The translations under genes and the position numbers were made by a program. Shown in pieces: positions 33,640-45,590 of a stretch of 64,000 nt of DNA. The notes below the pieces were generated by a model. That model was not told where the DNA came from and did no database searches. It saw only the letters and a program-made list of their open reading frames with translations. Position 1 is the first letter of the stretch; each line of letters opens with the position of its first letter. The stretch is from Physcomitrium patens (Eukaryota > Streptophyta > Bryopsida > Funariales > Funariaceae), in assembly GCF_000002425.4 (NCBI RefSeq), contig NC_037271.1:10612178-10676177 (forward strand). Direction: 5' to 3'.

Positions 33640-34176
33640 AATTAAACACGTTATATCTTGCCATCTATTTGAAGAAGTACATGTCATTGTTGACAATCTT
33701 CATCTCAAATACATCATCTTAAGGATTGTGATAATTGCAATGTCTTGTTTGATAAGTTAATAAGTGAAAGCTCTTGGCTTGATATCTTTTGGTTGTTGGT
33801 TTTTCATCTCCTTAGCATTATAAATACAAAAAAGCTATAAAGAAGGATAGAAGGTAGAATGTTATCTTCTTTGGAACTTATTTCTTTTATGGCAAAGATA
33901 AGCTATTCTTCATCTTAATTTTGATGGATGTGGTCAATGAAAAGCCTTAAGTCTCTTTGCTATATTTGCAAGATCTTTTTCTAGCTCTCATGTGCATTCA
34001 CTAATATCATATTTGTGCCAATGAACAAGCTATTCTAATCTTTTTTTGGCATGGCCTTAAATCTAAAACTTCTACTACTTCAAATTCTTGATTATTATCC
34101 ACTTCTATATGAAGAGGTGGCATTTGTCTTCTTCTTGAAATTTTCACTATTTTATATGGCTCAAGAAGAGACATGT
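33640..34176 (-). pseudogene. pol: E2 chromodomain and 3' region
   Basis: QMPPLHIEVDNNQEFEVVEVLDL (34170-34060) is the start of a chromodomain. After a frameshift, LVHWHKYDISEC (about 34040-33990) supplies the Trp and Tyr that in chromodomains line the methyl-lysine cage. Chromodomains direct integration to heterochromatin. Downstream, a segment (AAAAACCAACAACCAAAAG) is related to the same place in E1. ATGT at 34173-34176 is the duplicated target of the solo LTR. Confidence 0.7.
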
Positions 34177-35754
34177 TGTTGTGTTGTAATATGACTACTA
34201 TGTGAAAATGATGCACATAAATATTTAATGTATAATTTATTATACAATGTGATAAGATCCACATTATTAGATTTTAATTAGTTACAAAACATAATTAGAT
34301 TACTACTTTGAAGTAATTAATTTAAAAGGGCTATTATTGAAGTTTATTTTATGTTGATAATAGTTTATATATTTAGAGCCATCTTTATTAGACATTGGTG
34401 ATTCTTTAAATCTTATTTTATTTCTTTTATTTGGTGTTTAAAACATATGTTATGTTAATCTTATAAAAAAAAGGAATTGAAGAGGAATTTTGATAATAAA
34501 AAGAATAATTAAGGCATCTATATGGATGAATGGAGATAGATGATAAAAACCTCCATTACTATTAACCAAAGGACATGTTCAATGAGCTTCAAGGAGGCTA
34601 TCTCAAGCCTTATTAGGAATTAGGATTATTCTTTCAAAAAATTTAACTTAAGAGGCTAAAATCAAAGAGTTTAGGATTTTTTTCTATGTTTTTGGTCTAA
34701 ATTTTATATGATTTGGAATTTTTATGAAAGAGATATAGGTGCTCAAAGTTAAGGTAATGGTTTTGTATCTACTATCATTCTTTTGGATATAACGTATACA
34801 TGCTAAGAACAAAAAAGTATTAGAGATTAGAATTAAAGAGCACGTTTTATTAGCTATACTTTTTATATATTTTTTAATGAATTCTAAGCTAAAATGAAGG
34901 AGTTATAAGAAGTTGAAGTTAGCACTTGTAATCTAAGGGCAGTAAGTAATCCGATTTATTAGTGGTTGTGTTTTGAGTTATATCTTAAGCAATTTGACAA
35001 GATTTTGGTTAAATATTATGAATAATGTGTGTTATTATGTTAATAAACTTTATACATAAATTTTTTTATATTTAGAATTTGGATTTTTGAAATATAAAAA
35101 AAATAGTATTCAACTACTTATAAATTAGAGTTTAAAGCATCTGCTAGAATTTCTAAGATGCTAGATAATTTATAGTAAATTTATGGTATTTTTTTTTTAT
35201 AGTAAAGATTAAGCATAAAGTCTAAATTATCTAAAAATTAGAAAAAAAATGAATAGTAGGATTAAGAGATATAATTTTCTAAAGTTCAATGAAAAAAATC
35301 TTTTGTGAGAGAAAAATGTTTTGAAAGGATTTTGCTACAATTTGGGCATTTTATGCAAAATAAAGGAGTTTTTGGGAGCCAAGACTTTACATATGTATTG
35401 AAAATAGAAATATGGAGCTATGGAAAATTTTTAATATAAAGATGGATTTTTGTAAGAAGATTATGGATTTTCTTTGAACTTATGGAAAATCAAACTTACT
35501 AACAAATAGTTAGTTATAATTTGGTATAACAAAAGATATTAGGGAATATCTAATTGCTTAAAAAAGCCTTATATATAAAAATCTTTAAATATTAAAGGAT
35601 TTTATTAATAGAATATCTTTTAATACTATTATATTTCTTATATTTCTATAATAAGAATACATTACTTATTAGAATTTGTCCAATAAATTAAAGCTAAATT
35701 ATCTATAGCTAGGTATTTGGTGTATTTTCAAATATAAAATCACACCACACAATA
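34177..35754 (+). repeat. Family-B-like solo LTR inside E2, TSD ATGT
   Basis: It begins TGTTGTGTTGTAATATGAC and ends CACCACACAATA, flanked by ATGT at 34173-34176 and 35755-35758. It is colinear with family B but more diverged, and carries an extra ~300 bp (about 35393-35690) that B lacks. E2 reading joins across it as in E3 near 62140-62160. Confidence 0.87.
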
Positions 35755-36092
35755 ATGTGAAATATAGAGTGGATCTTCATAGACTCCAGTAGATATAGTC
35801 AATAAAGAACAAGATTGATTTGTTCATTAATAGAAAAAGGTCCAAGCCTATGATATTCCAACTTATCTTAAGGACAAATAGTCTTAAAATTAGGATGAAG
35901 TAATCATACCTTTTCACCCTCATTGAATTGTGGTTGTTCCTTGCAACAGGCATCTATATTAATCATTTGTTGATCTTGAACTCCATTAAACTATGCCTTC
36001 ATTGTTGCATGTAGCCTTGACAAATCATTTGCTAAAACTTTTGCTAAGGGATTATTAACTTTTAAAAAGTCAAAAATATCAAGTCATAGATA
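35755..36092 (-). pseudogene. pol: E2 integrase C-terminal part
   Basis: On the minus strand, LGPFSINEQINLV and LESMKIHSIFHI match E3 (LGPFLICK*INFVAY, SKSMKIHLVFHM). This is the GPF/Y-type module before the chromodomain. It is interrupted on one side by A3 and on the other by the solo LTR. Confidence 0.75.
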
Positions 36093-36097
36093 ATAAC

Positions 36098-36861
36098 TGT
36101 GATTGCTTATTTTACTTATTTCAAATTAATCTAATAGAAATAAATCCATATAGGGGAATTCGAACACAAGGAAAGACCATGTATATGAGCTCCAATTGTT
36201 AGGGTCACGCAATCAATTACCTCCTGAATGTATCGTCCCTATTTTCAATATCTGAACATACAAAGAAACTATAATCTCCTTCACCTTATCGGTCTCTTCT
36301 TTACAGCAATTTAGTCATACCAATAACTGCTATTTCTACCAATATATTCACCCTCATAATCTCCAACTATAATATTGCGCCCTCACAACTTTCAGCACAC
36401 AATTACCCTCATTCCAATCACTGGAATTCTTCACACAGAATTGCTATTCACATTACTGTGTTTCACACAAACATAGACTCATTCTCTTTGCTGAACTACA
36501 ATTAGATTTCAACATTCAATCTTTCTTCTTCTCAAATAATACCAATCACATTTCCATTCCATAATTCACTTCACAATATTCAAAAACTCTCAATCCTCTT
36601 ATTCAAAGAAAATAACAAACAAAAGAAAAGACGTAGCACCAAGCTTACCTTAGCTCAGTACTATCACAGTCTGGCAATTTCTTCCCCTCTCCTATCCTCC
36701 GTATACTACCTCGAGATATCAATTCCTATACTACAGATGATAACTACTTTTCCTGACTATTCATCCATTCTACTTGTTGAACCACCTTTTCAGTAGTTAT
36801 CTATCCCTGCTTACACTATACACTAGGTATCTATATTCTAAAAATAACTACTTATTCTACA
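36098..36861 (-). repeat. A3 3' LTR
   Basis: On the plus strand it starts TGTGATTGCTTATTTTAC and ends CTTATTCTACA. It is colinear with 47164-47930 and, on the opposite strand, with the A2 LTRs. Confidence 0.93.
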
Positions 36862-36863
36862 TA

Positions 36864-36876
36864 GCCCCACTCCTAA
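36864..36876 (-). other. A3 3' polypurine tract
   Basis: The minus strand reads TTAGGAGTGGGGC, two bases from the LTR. It is identical to the A2 tract. Confidence 0.85.
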
Positions 36877-36953
36877 CTAAACAGCATCCCCGCAAACACA
36901 ATGTTGATAAACAAAAACCAATTCTTTCTTTCTTTCCTTTTTTTTTAACTGGA

Positions 36954-38518
36954 TTATTTAATCTCTTCGATTTCTGGCGCTAGTTCCATTTGGTCTTGTT
37001 CCAATACTACATCTTCTTCCTCCTACTCGTCCTAAATCTCTATCCTTAATTGAGCTATTAAATCTTCATTATACACTCCCAATTCTCGAACTTGAGCTTC
37101 CAATTTGAAGATTTTGGCATCTTTAACTTCCAGTTGTTGCTGCTGCTCTTGCAATTTCTCCTCCAATTTTCTACTTCTTACTCCCGTTGAGGCAGATATC
37201 TGTGACTAACCAATACTGACTAAATCACTCTCCAATTTCATTATTGTTTCCTTCAAAACAATAATTTTTGTCTGTAGCTCATCCGTTTTGTTTCGATATT
37301 GGTCACCCAATTGTTTCTTTTCAAGCTCCAATGCATCTTTCTTCTCTCGTTCCATCTTCAACTGAGCGTTCATCTTCTCTTATTCCAATCTATACAATTT
37401 GCAAATTTGTAGTAATTCTTGCTTTTGATTTTTCAGGATATGTTGAATCCTCTGTTTCTCCTTTGACTAGTTTTCTACTTTTTCATCCAATTCATGCTTC
37501 ACTCATATCTTGGATTTTGATTCTACCTTGATGACTTGTTTCTGTTCCCTGATTTTATAATTTTGTTCCAATATTATTTTCTTACTCGCTTCTACTTGCC
37601 TTTTTAAGCTACCCTCATCTTTGAGCTTATTCATTGTAAGTTGCAGTTGGAAAATTTGACCCAATATAACTTTTTTAAGATTCCACCCTTCCGTTACACC
37701 TCGTTGAAATCCTAATTGGTTGCTTTTCCTTGGAACTAGTATTGGTGTCGTCATCTCTATTGTCGGCCAAATTGGAACTGGCTCTGATGTAGATATTGAT
37801 CTTGCTTCCCGTTCTACTACTCTGCTGGATTCTTCCACTTCATACACCATTACCCCTGGACTAACTATTCTCATTTGTAAATTTGGAACTATTGGTTGAG
37901 ATTCTTGTTTCAATGTATACTTAATCATTGAGTTTACATAATTGGAACATAATAGTGAAGTAAACTTCCCCGTCTTCCATTTAGCTCCCATTTCTGCATG
38001 TATCTTTGTGGCGACATAAGCTGTCCAATTGAATACCATGCCTTCCAGTGTTCTTATCGTAGAAAACAGTAATCTCTTTGCCATATAGGTGGTATGCCGA
38101 TTCAATGCTAACTGCTTCTGAACGAACCACATCCATTCCATAAGTTTGGGTGTAAGTGCCTCCTATACCTTCCATCCTTGATTTCGCTTGAGAGATGACA
38201 TTCCTCCTTTGAAGTAGCTTCCTGGCTTGAAATCATTTAACGCGTCTCTTCCCACTTCAAGCTCTCTAGTTGATAAATACAAGACCTTGTATAAGATAAT
38301 CTCATCTATCCCAATCAGGACTCATCTTACCACACTCGAACCATCCTCTGGATCATAATTTTTTATATATTCTGCCATTTGTTTTACATCAATTGGTGGT
38401 AGTTTATGCGATCCTCATAAAAACGTAAATAACTGTGCATTTCTAAAATCTTTTTGCCTTTTCAATGACCAACATATATCTAACTTCATCGGCTCCATGT
38501 TGATAATAACTACAAGAG
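36954..38518 (-). pseudogene. A3 extra ORF, main part (unknown domain plus coiled coil)
   Basis: This is the largest part of the extra ORF. It ends at TAA 36956-36954 (LAPEIEEIK) and runs up to the solo LTR insertion at 38518; its first codons are at 40398-40478. Without the insertion the frame is 550 codons, a multiple of three and the same as A2. Landmarks: FNWTAYVATKIHAEMGAKWK, SLLCSNYVNSMIKYTLKQES, NLKKVILGQIFQLQLTMNKL, then a Glu/Lys/Gln-rich coiled coil. 37503-38141 is open for 212 codons. No transmembrane or signal segment is visible. The function is unknown; it could be an accessory particle or RNA-binding protein. Confidence 0.8.
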
Positions 38519-38522
38519 ACGG

Positions 38523-40393
38523 TGTCGAAATGTGTGAAGTCTTGCTTGAAAATACTCCGGGCACCTAGCTGTAGAAGAAAGAATAGAAATTGTGATAACA
38601 AAATCTTAATTCTAATAGAATACTAACAATGCTCTAATTAGACTATAATAATGGTAAACAAACGTAATCAAATTCAAAACAACTCAAAGAAATTTCAAAC
38701 AAACAATAAAATTCTTAAAAAAATATTAGAATGATCACAAATATTACTCAAATATATGTCAATTCAACCTTAATTTAATTCTAGTTAAAATCCTATTGAA
38801 TTTTACTCAAACTTTAGACCAAACCTAATTAAAACTTAAATCCTAATAAATCCTAAACCCTAAGTCAAATCCTAAACAAATCTTAAATTAAACCCTAAAT
38901 CAAACCCTATTTCAAACCCTAAAGCCTAAACCAAATCCTAAATCAACCCTAAACTCTAATCCAAACTCTAAATCCTAAACCAAAACTTAAATCAAATCCT
39001 AATCAAATCCTAATCCAAACCCTAAATCAAACCCTAACCAAATCCTAAACCCTAATCCAAACCCTAAATCAAATCCTAACCAAATCCTAAATCCTAATCA
39101 AATCCTAAACCCTAATCCAAACCCTAATCCAACCCTAAATCCTAACCAAACCCTAATCCAAATCCTAAATCAAACCCTAACCAAATCCTAAATCCTAATC
39201 TAAACCCTAATCCAATCCTAAACCCTAACCAAACCCTAAATCCTAATCCAAAACCTAATCCAAACCCTAAATCAAACCCTAACCAAACCCTAAACTCTAA
39301 ATCAAATCCTAAATCGAACCCTAGCCGAACCCTAATCCAAATCCTAGTAATTCCTATGACAGATTTAAACCTCAATATCTAAAGAATAAACCGTTGATCT
39401 CAATTCAAAATTTGCACACTTCTTAAAAATCAAGTTTTAAATAAGCAAAAAAAATTTGAAAAGGATCGGAGTTACTAAATTGACAAAAACCTCAAAAATG
39501 TGTTCGCGTGTTAGCTAGCCTCCTTCTCCAATCTTGATGCCAACCTTCCAGAGCCAATTTCTCTTCTTTGCACCGTTCGATTGGTTTCAAATTTCTCATG
39601 GACATAGAAAAACAAGTCTTATACCCTCTTACATAAGTTTTATTCCAATCCAACTAGAAGATAGCATGAAATCTTAAAAACCCTCACTGTATCTAAAATT
39701 CTACTTTCTGAGACCTTGATCCACTTAAACCTCAATATCTCTCACTTTAACCGTTAGATCGAGCTCAAATTTACAACATGTATTAAATACAACTATAATC
39801 ATGAATCCAAAAAATTTCACCTGTAGATCTGCAACAAAACTCTCGAAATCACTCAAAACATAAACCTATTTTATTTCATAAAATCCAAGTCATCCAAAAC
39901 AAACTTCCCCTTTGCAAAGCTTTTACAAATTCATATCAACTCCAAATCACCCAAAATCAATGCCCATAGAAACCCTATCTAATCTTCTATCAAATCCTAC
40001 TCTCCGATCTACCAAAGAGTCCCGGAGTCGTCGTCAAGACTCGGTTTTGTGCCCCATGGTCTGATTTCGACCCTGGTTCATAACCAGCCCTCTCCGGATA
40101 TCAATATCTAGTTTTTCTAAGTAACTTTTTTCTAGAATTTACTCTTAACTTTCTTCTAAAGATTCCTATATCATTTATTTTTCCAATCTACTTTGATTTG
40201 CCTTACTTATGGTACTACAAAGTAAGTAGAAGTCACCTTTCTAAAAGGCAGCATTAGTACCTTTTAATTTTTCTACCCCTTTGACTATTAACTATATTTC
40301 TAAGATAATTTGTTCTAATACTTTGAACTAAGATCTCCTAAATTATAATAATCTCCATACTCTTTCATCTATTAATCATGTTACATCATGACA
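38523..40393 (-). repeat. Family-D solo LTR with telomere-like array, TSD ACGG
   Basis: 1871 bp lie between ACGG (38519-38522) and ACGG (40394-40397). On the minus strand it begins TGTCATGATGTAACATG and ends CACATTTCGACA. A2 has the uninterrupted target (GAGACAGCGATC type) at about 13925. The inner part holds the telomere-like array listed separately. Other family-D copies are at 18440-19272, about 32270-33590 and 50901-52591. Confidence 0.92.
38861..39340. repeat. Degenerate telomere-like repeat array
   Basis: About 480 bp is made mostly of CCCTAAA, CCTAAT and CCAAAT variants in irregular 6-14-bp units (for example CAAACCCTAATCC). It resembles the plant telomere unit CCCTAAA but is interrupted and lies wholly inside the family-D LTR. 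A related TTTAGGAT-type stretch occupies the same place in the family-D LTR at 51950-52260. Confidence 0.85.
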
Positions 40394-40397
40394 ACGG

Positions 40398-40478
40398 CGA
40401 TCCCAGATTGCACTTAGACCTCATATTGCGGCAACTTTTCGATTGTTCCTATGCTCTCTTCGCTCTTTCCATCAACAT
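40398..40478 (-). pseudogene. A3 extra ORF, first codons
   Basis: The ATG at 40478-40476 starts MLMERAKRA-type sequence, like A2 from 13848. It is cut by the family-D solo LTR after 27 codons. Confidence 0.75.
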
Positions 40479-40812
40479 TGTGAAAATCAAACTCTCAATA
40501 CTTCCTCGCACTAACACTATTACTGATTACTATCGTAAAGCTTACAGTTCAAAGCACAATGTCTGAAATTTGCAACAATGAAACCTTCTATGAGTGCCCC
40601 GCTCCTAACTACTTACTCGGGGTCCGAATCAAGAACATCTTATCCAGTGTATCTTAATCTCACGTCTAATCAAGAATGTCTAATTTCCTGACTAGTCAAT
40701 TTCAGTACCCAAAATTAACCATCAATTATTTCCTAATTATCACAACCTTTCCAATCCTGTCGATAATCATTATTATGGAGACTCCCTCCTTCCACTGAGT
40801 AAACTCGTCTCG
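40479..40812 (-). other. A3 spacer between integrase and extra ORF, with internal polypurine tract
   Basis: A non-coding spacer like 13510-13847. The internal tract reads TTAGGAGCGGGGC at 40596-40608 (minus strand). Confidence 0.7.
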
Positions 40813-42060
40813 GGAACGTATAATACAGATGTAACCGGTTCCCATTAATGCATGTTGTGAAGTGGATTCCCAGAAAATCTTCCAATTAAACAGAACCATT
40901 AGGGTAACCTTCCACCACTTGATATGGCCCATGCCATCATACTTGAAATTTATCGAGAAAGTTGTTAAAGCGGCTATCATAAAGTAGCACCAGATCATTG
41001 GATATAAAATATTTCAGCCGTAACTTATTCTCGTAATAACTCTTTTTGCGGTGCTATATAGCTTCCATGATCAAGAGAGCCGTAGCCCTAGCTTCATCCA
41101 ATTTCTCCAATTAGACTAACCTATATTGAAGAGATTTTTTGTCTCCCATATATTCATCCAACATAATTCATAAACTTTGGACTTCCAATTCAATTGGTAG
41201 AATTACCTCCTGATCATATATCAATTGAAATGGGATAGAATTGGTAGTTACTTTATATGCAATACGGTATGCCCACAATTTTGCAAACAATTTAGTATCT
41301 CAATCGATTCCCGCGCCCGAAATTATTTTAGATAAAATCTTACATAGAATACGATTGGTCTTTTTTGTCTATCCATTGGCCCGAAGATGATATGGTGTTG
41401 TTTTCTTGTGCTTGATTTCGTATGTATTCGTCAAGGCTGCTATGGTAGCATTTATGAAATAGGTACCGCGATTGCTAATCAATTCCTTCAGACACCCAAA
41501 TCGAGTAATAATATTCTCGTATAGAAAAGTGGCCACCGTATTAGCATTATCATTGCGGGTAGTAATAGCCTCTGCCCATTTGGTTACATAGTCCGTGGCG
41601 ACTAAAATATACCGCTTTTGTCTATGTCTCGATACTGGTGCAATGGATCCAACAAAATCAATTTCTCATTTCTCAAATGGTGCCTGTGCCAAGATTGGTA
41701 CTAATGACATCGCTGAAGTACCCGTGGGTCGACCATTTTGTTGACAGGGATCACAACGACAAACAAATTGGTATGTATCAAAAAACATTGTGGGCTACTA
41801 ATATCCGACCATTAAAGCCTTGCGAGCAGTACTGTCTCCCGCGAAATGCCCACCACAACTATCCAAATGACAACCCTCTAGTATCGATTGTACTTTACTG
41901 GGAAAGATGCAACGGCGTAGAATTCCATCCCGACCTTGCTTATATAAGGCATCTTCCATCATCGTATATGGTGCACTTTTTAAAATCAGTTGTTTTTTGA
42001 GTTTCTCACTATATGTAGGTGGGAATGTCTGAAATGTCAAATATTGAATCAATTCACTAT
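40813..42060 (-). pseudogene. pol: A3 integrase
   Basis: The zinc module is at 41790-41900 (GCHLDSCGGHFAGDS; CRCDPCQ). The core runs leftward with the first Asp in the IDFVGSIAP region (about 41650-41665), and the C-terminal module with WHGPYQVVEGYPNGSV and NGNRLHLYY near 40830-40930. Conserved blocks between these match A2 12441-13509. Several stops and frameshifts are present (for example near 41720 and 41375). Confidence 0.82.
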
Positions 42061-42560
42061 AGTCAGTTGTAATCACTTTGACGGCAAATAACTGTGCGTC
42101 AAGAAGTGCATCATTAATAGGCTCATTATCCATGATATTGGACAATCGGGACAAGTGATCCGCATTGGCATGTTTCTTTTCTAGTCGTACATTGATAGTA
42201 AAATTAAATTCTTGAAGTAATAACACCCATCGAGCAATACGTCCACTCAATTGAGGCTTATTAATCATATATTTGAGGGCATCATGATCCACATAAAAGA
42301 CAAATGGATATCCAAGTAAATAGTGCTGAAATTTTTGAACCGAGTATATCATACCCAATACTTGTCGTTCAGTAGTAGTGTAATTACGTTCGACAATCAC
42401 CAATTACCGACTAGCATAATAGATAGGATGATCCAGACCTTAGTCATCCTTCTGACTAAGCACCAATCCAATAGCCACATTGGATGCATCAACATACACA
42501 TGAAAGGACTCGGTCCAACGAGGGGCCACTAATATTGGTACAGAGACCAATTTTGATTTC
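42061..42560 (-). pseudogene. pol: A3 RNase H
   Basis: VDASNVAIGLVLSQKDD (about 42490-42440), then NYTTTERQVLGMIYSVQKFQ and YVDHDALKYMINKPQLSGRI, ending in KKHANADHLSRLSN. All four acidic positions expected of the domain are present (Asp, Glu, Asp, Asp). 41798-42403 is open for 201 codons, and one break lies near 42410-42440. Confidence 0.85.
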
Positions 42561-43520
42561 AATGCTTCAAAGGCCATGGTACACTCCATGGTCCAGATGG
42601 GACTAGTCCCATCTGACGGAAGTTTCTTCAGTAAGTTTGTTAAAAGTTGACAAATAACTGCAAATGAAAAAATAAATCGTCGATAATAACTGACATGGCC
42701 GACGAACCCTCGAACACCGCAGACTGTCTCTGGTCTTGGCAAGTTTATTATATATGTCACTTTGTCTAGATCCATAGCAATACCACAGCTAGAGACAATA
42801 TGTCCTAATAATTTTCCTGACGGAACATCGAATTGACACTTATCCGAGTTCAATGATATCCCAAACTTAGCGCACTAAGCCAAGCATTTGCCGAGACAAT
42901 TAAGATGAACTTGTTTTATACTAAATGCACAGAAGTCATCTAAAAAGATCTCCATAAACAGCCGGAGATAGTCTTGGAAGGTTTGAGTCATCACTCTCTG
43001 AAACGTGGCTAGGATGTTACATAACTCAAAAGGCATCACGCGATAAGCAAATGTGCCCTAATCCATAGTAAAGGTCGTCTTGAGTTGGTCTTTCTTGCAA
43101 TTTGAACTTGATTATATACAAAAAATCCATCTAAGAATGAATAACATTCATGACCTGCTACAGCGTCCAATATACTATCTGTGAATGATAACGAAAAATA
43201 GTCCTTCTTAGTAGCCGTATTTAACTTTCAAAAATCTTGACATATTCTGATTTTTTCATTCTTCTTCGGTACCATCATGATTGGTGATACCCATGCACTA
43301 TGCGAAACAGGATAAATAAAATCCACGTCGAGAAGTTTATCCAATTCCTCTTTCACTAAAATGGAATATTTTGGGTTAAGCCCATGTTGTCTTTGACGAA
43401 CTGGCGTAACACCCTCTTCCAGAATAATATGGTGCTCACACGTTGGCTAGAATCCCTCTCAAATCCGCATACGACCATGCAAAGGCAGATTTGTGATGGA
43501 CAAAAAACTGTTTCTAAGCA
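42561..43520 (-). pseudogene. pol: A3 reverse transcriptase
   Basis: From right to left: LDKLLDVDFIYPVSHSAWVS, VPKKNEKIRICQDF, a frameshift near 43090-43110, MPFELCNILATFQRV, the catalytic block MEIFLDDFCAFS near 42960-42920 with both aspartates, then CQFDVPSGKLLGHIVS and GFVGHVSYYRRFI. 42440-42853 is open across the thumb and into RNase H. Confidence 0.85.
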
Positions 43521-44385
43521 TCCAATTCTGTAGTGATAATACCAGCATATATTTTAATTAGCTGTGGCATTTCGTTGGTGCCCAAGTTAATAGATTGACA
43601 CACAGGGTCTTCAACAACCTCTGATTTAATTGTCTTCTCTTGATCTAAATATCTTGTATTATCGGACATATGTACACCATCCAAATCTGGTTCCAATGTA
43701 CTGACTCTATTGACTATGGGATTGTTCATCCATTCGGCAATAGCATGATCCGAGTTGTTCGCATCCTCTTGATGTAGTAAATATTCGCCGAGACTTTTCA
43801 TTGGTAGACTCCTACCTTTGCTATTGAAGTGTTTTGTCCTACCCCAAATTGTGGTGAACATATAGCATCGTCATTTGCCTCAATCGATTGACTCTCGTTG
43901 TCCGATGTAAATTTTGATTCTGGCAATTGAGATTCTCCATGATATTGTACAGGGTACATCTGTAAAACAATCTGGTCACGACCTTTTCCAATTGTCAATG
44001 TACCTCGGTTCCAATAATTCTTAGCTTTGGCTTGATAAAGCCAAGGTTTGCCCAATAAAATAGGATACGATAATGTAGAACTCTGTAAGCGGAATACAAT
44101 ATAATCAATTTTGTATGTCAATTCTATGATTACGGTGGCAATATTGCATAAGATTCCCATTGGCTTTACTCGACTATGATCTGTCATTCGTAAGACCAAT
44201 GTCGTAGGTAGCAATTGCTTTAGATCCAAGTCCTCCATTGTATCCACGTTCATTAAATTCACATTGGAGCCACCATCGACTTATATCCCTGGAATTAAAA
44301 CGCCATCGATTGATATATCGATTATTGGTGCTCCCGGATATGGGTTTAAGTTAACTTCATGAATTTCTTTAGTGCGAGATCTTTG
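43521..44385 (-). pseudogene. pro: A3 protease and spacer
   Basis: The protease loop is VDGGSNVNLM (about 44280-44250); the core is LKQLLPTTLVLRMTDHSRVK and the final strand LSYPILLGKPWL. 43798-44262 is open. The spacer (QSINLGTNEMPQLIKIYAGI) follows at 43514-43861. One stop lies just before the DGG loop. Confidence 0.82.
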
Positions 44386-44928
44386 TCATATTAGCACTGA
44401 ATTCAATATAGATCGACATTTTGGTACTACAGCCAAAAGTTGCTTCATTGTAATTGAAGGCTGAATAACATCCAAATCCTTTAGAATGTCATAGGATTCC
44501 ATATTGAGAGTAATTTCTAATGCTCTTTTGCATTTCATTGGTTTCGATTTTACTCCATTTGGCAGCAATTTCTTCCTAGCGATTGGGATTGCCGCTAATA
44601 ACTTTGCCAACTTTTCTACCACTAAAGGTTCCTTTAATGAGTAAGATCTTTTATTGGGTTGTACAAATATTGGTAGTTGGTCAGTTGGGATCGTTCTTGA
44701 TGGTCTCGGCAAATTTGCATGTGGAACCAAATTAGGTTCCTCAATCTGTTGAGGTCTCAATATTGGGATACGTCCCAATATTGATATTGGTTTGTTTAGC
44801 CCTGTGGACAGCACTACTTGCTCTTTTTGTTGGCCTTTGTTAAGCACTGCGTTGACCACCTCGACACGATGTATTGGTGAGTCTCGTTGAACAAGACCTT
44901 TGTCCTCCGCTGGTTGGTTTGTTTGCAT
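44386..44928 (-). pseudogene. A3 linker between nucleocapsid and protease
   Basis: An open stretch of 180 codons: a low-complexity Pro/Gln-rich first half (ILGRIPILRPQQIEEPNLVP) and a conserved second half (KRALEITLNMESYDILKDLD) found ahead of the protease in all family-A copies. The function of the linker is unknown. Confidence 0.7.
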
Positions 44929-45590
44929 TTGCTGGTCCCGATTATTATAATTAAAGGGCGCATTACACTACTGATAAGTGTGACCAGACTGCTTACAATT
45001 TCTACATATTGGAGCATAGTCATCATTGGCCCTTGGATTAGGACATTCACTTGCATAATGTCTAATTTGTCTGCAACGATAGCAACAAAGTGGTCTCCTG
45101 CCAACTCCTTCAGGAATAATGGGTGTCTCTACTAGTATATAACGGCTAGGTCTGTTCCATGTCGGATGAATAAAGGGTCCTGGTTGACCCATTGTTACTG
45201 TAGAGTTTGGCATTGGCTTGGTCATGGGTGGATATTCATAGTATCCTGGTTGGTTCATCACCAATCCATGAGTATTAGATACACCTTCTTGGTCAAATTC
45301 AGAGTTTAGAAAATTAGAATAATTCTTATTTTTTTTATTCACTCAATTTCTATTCCAGCCAAACCTATTATTTGTTTGTACTTGATTGACATCCCACGAA
45401 GTTGGTTGAGTCTTTATCTGGTTACTGAGTTGTTGTTGCTTCCGTAAATTCCAACAATTGGTGGTAATATGCTTGCTTTTGTAAAAGATACATTATATAG
45501 TTATTTGGGGAGGTGAAGGACATTCTGTTACTAAATGACCTTGCCCCTTTCAATTGCTGCACAAGACATTGGAATGCACATTGGTTGATT
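44929..45590 (-). pseudogene. gag: A3 nucleocapsid with four zinc knuckles
   Basis: From right to left: CSNCKGQGHLVTEC, then CIFYKSKHITTNC (one Cys lost to Tyr), then CYRCRQIRHYASEC and CRNCKQSGHTYQQC. A Gln/Asn/Pro-rich stretch of ~100 residues separates the two pairs. The arrangement is the same as in A2 7409-8002. There is a frameshift between the pairs. Confidence 0.8.

Noticed and set aside
38861-39340. Chromosome-fusion or healed-break origin of the telomere-like repeats
   Set aside because: The array is internal to a solo LTR with a perfect 4-bp target duplication, and a second family-D LTR has similar repeats at the same place.
39142-39375. Minus-strand open frame encoding a repetitive Leu-Gly-Phe protein (77 codons)
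   Set aside because: It is the translation of the degenerate telomere-like array in the family-D LTR; the periodic residues come from the DNA repeat, not from a gene.
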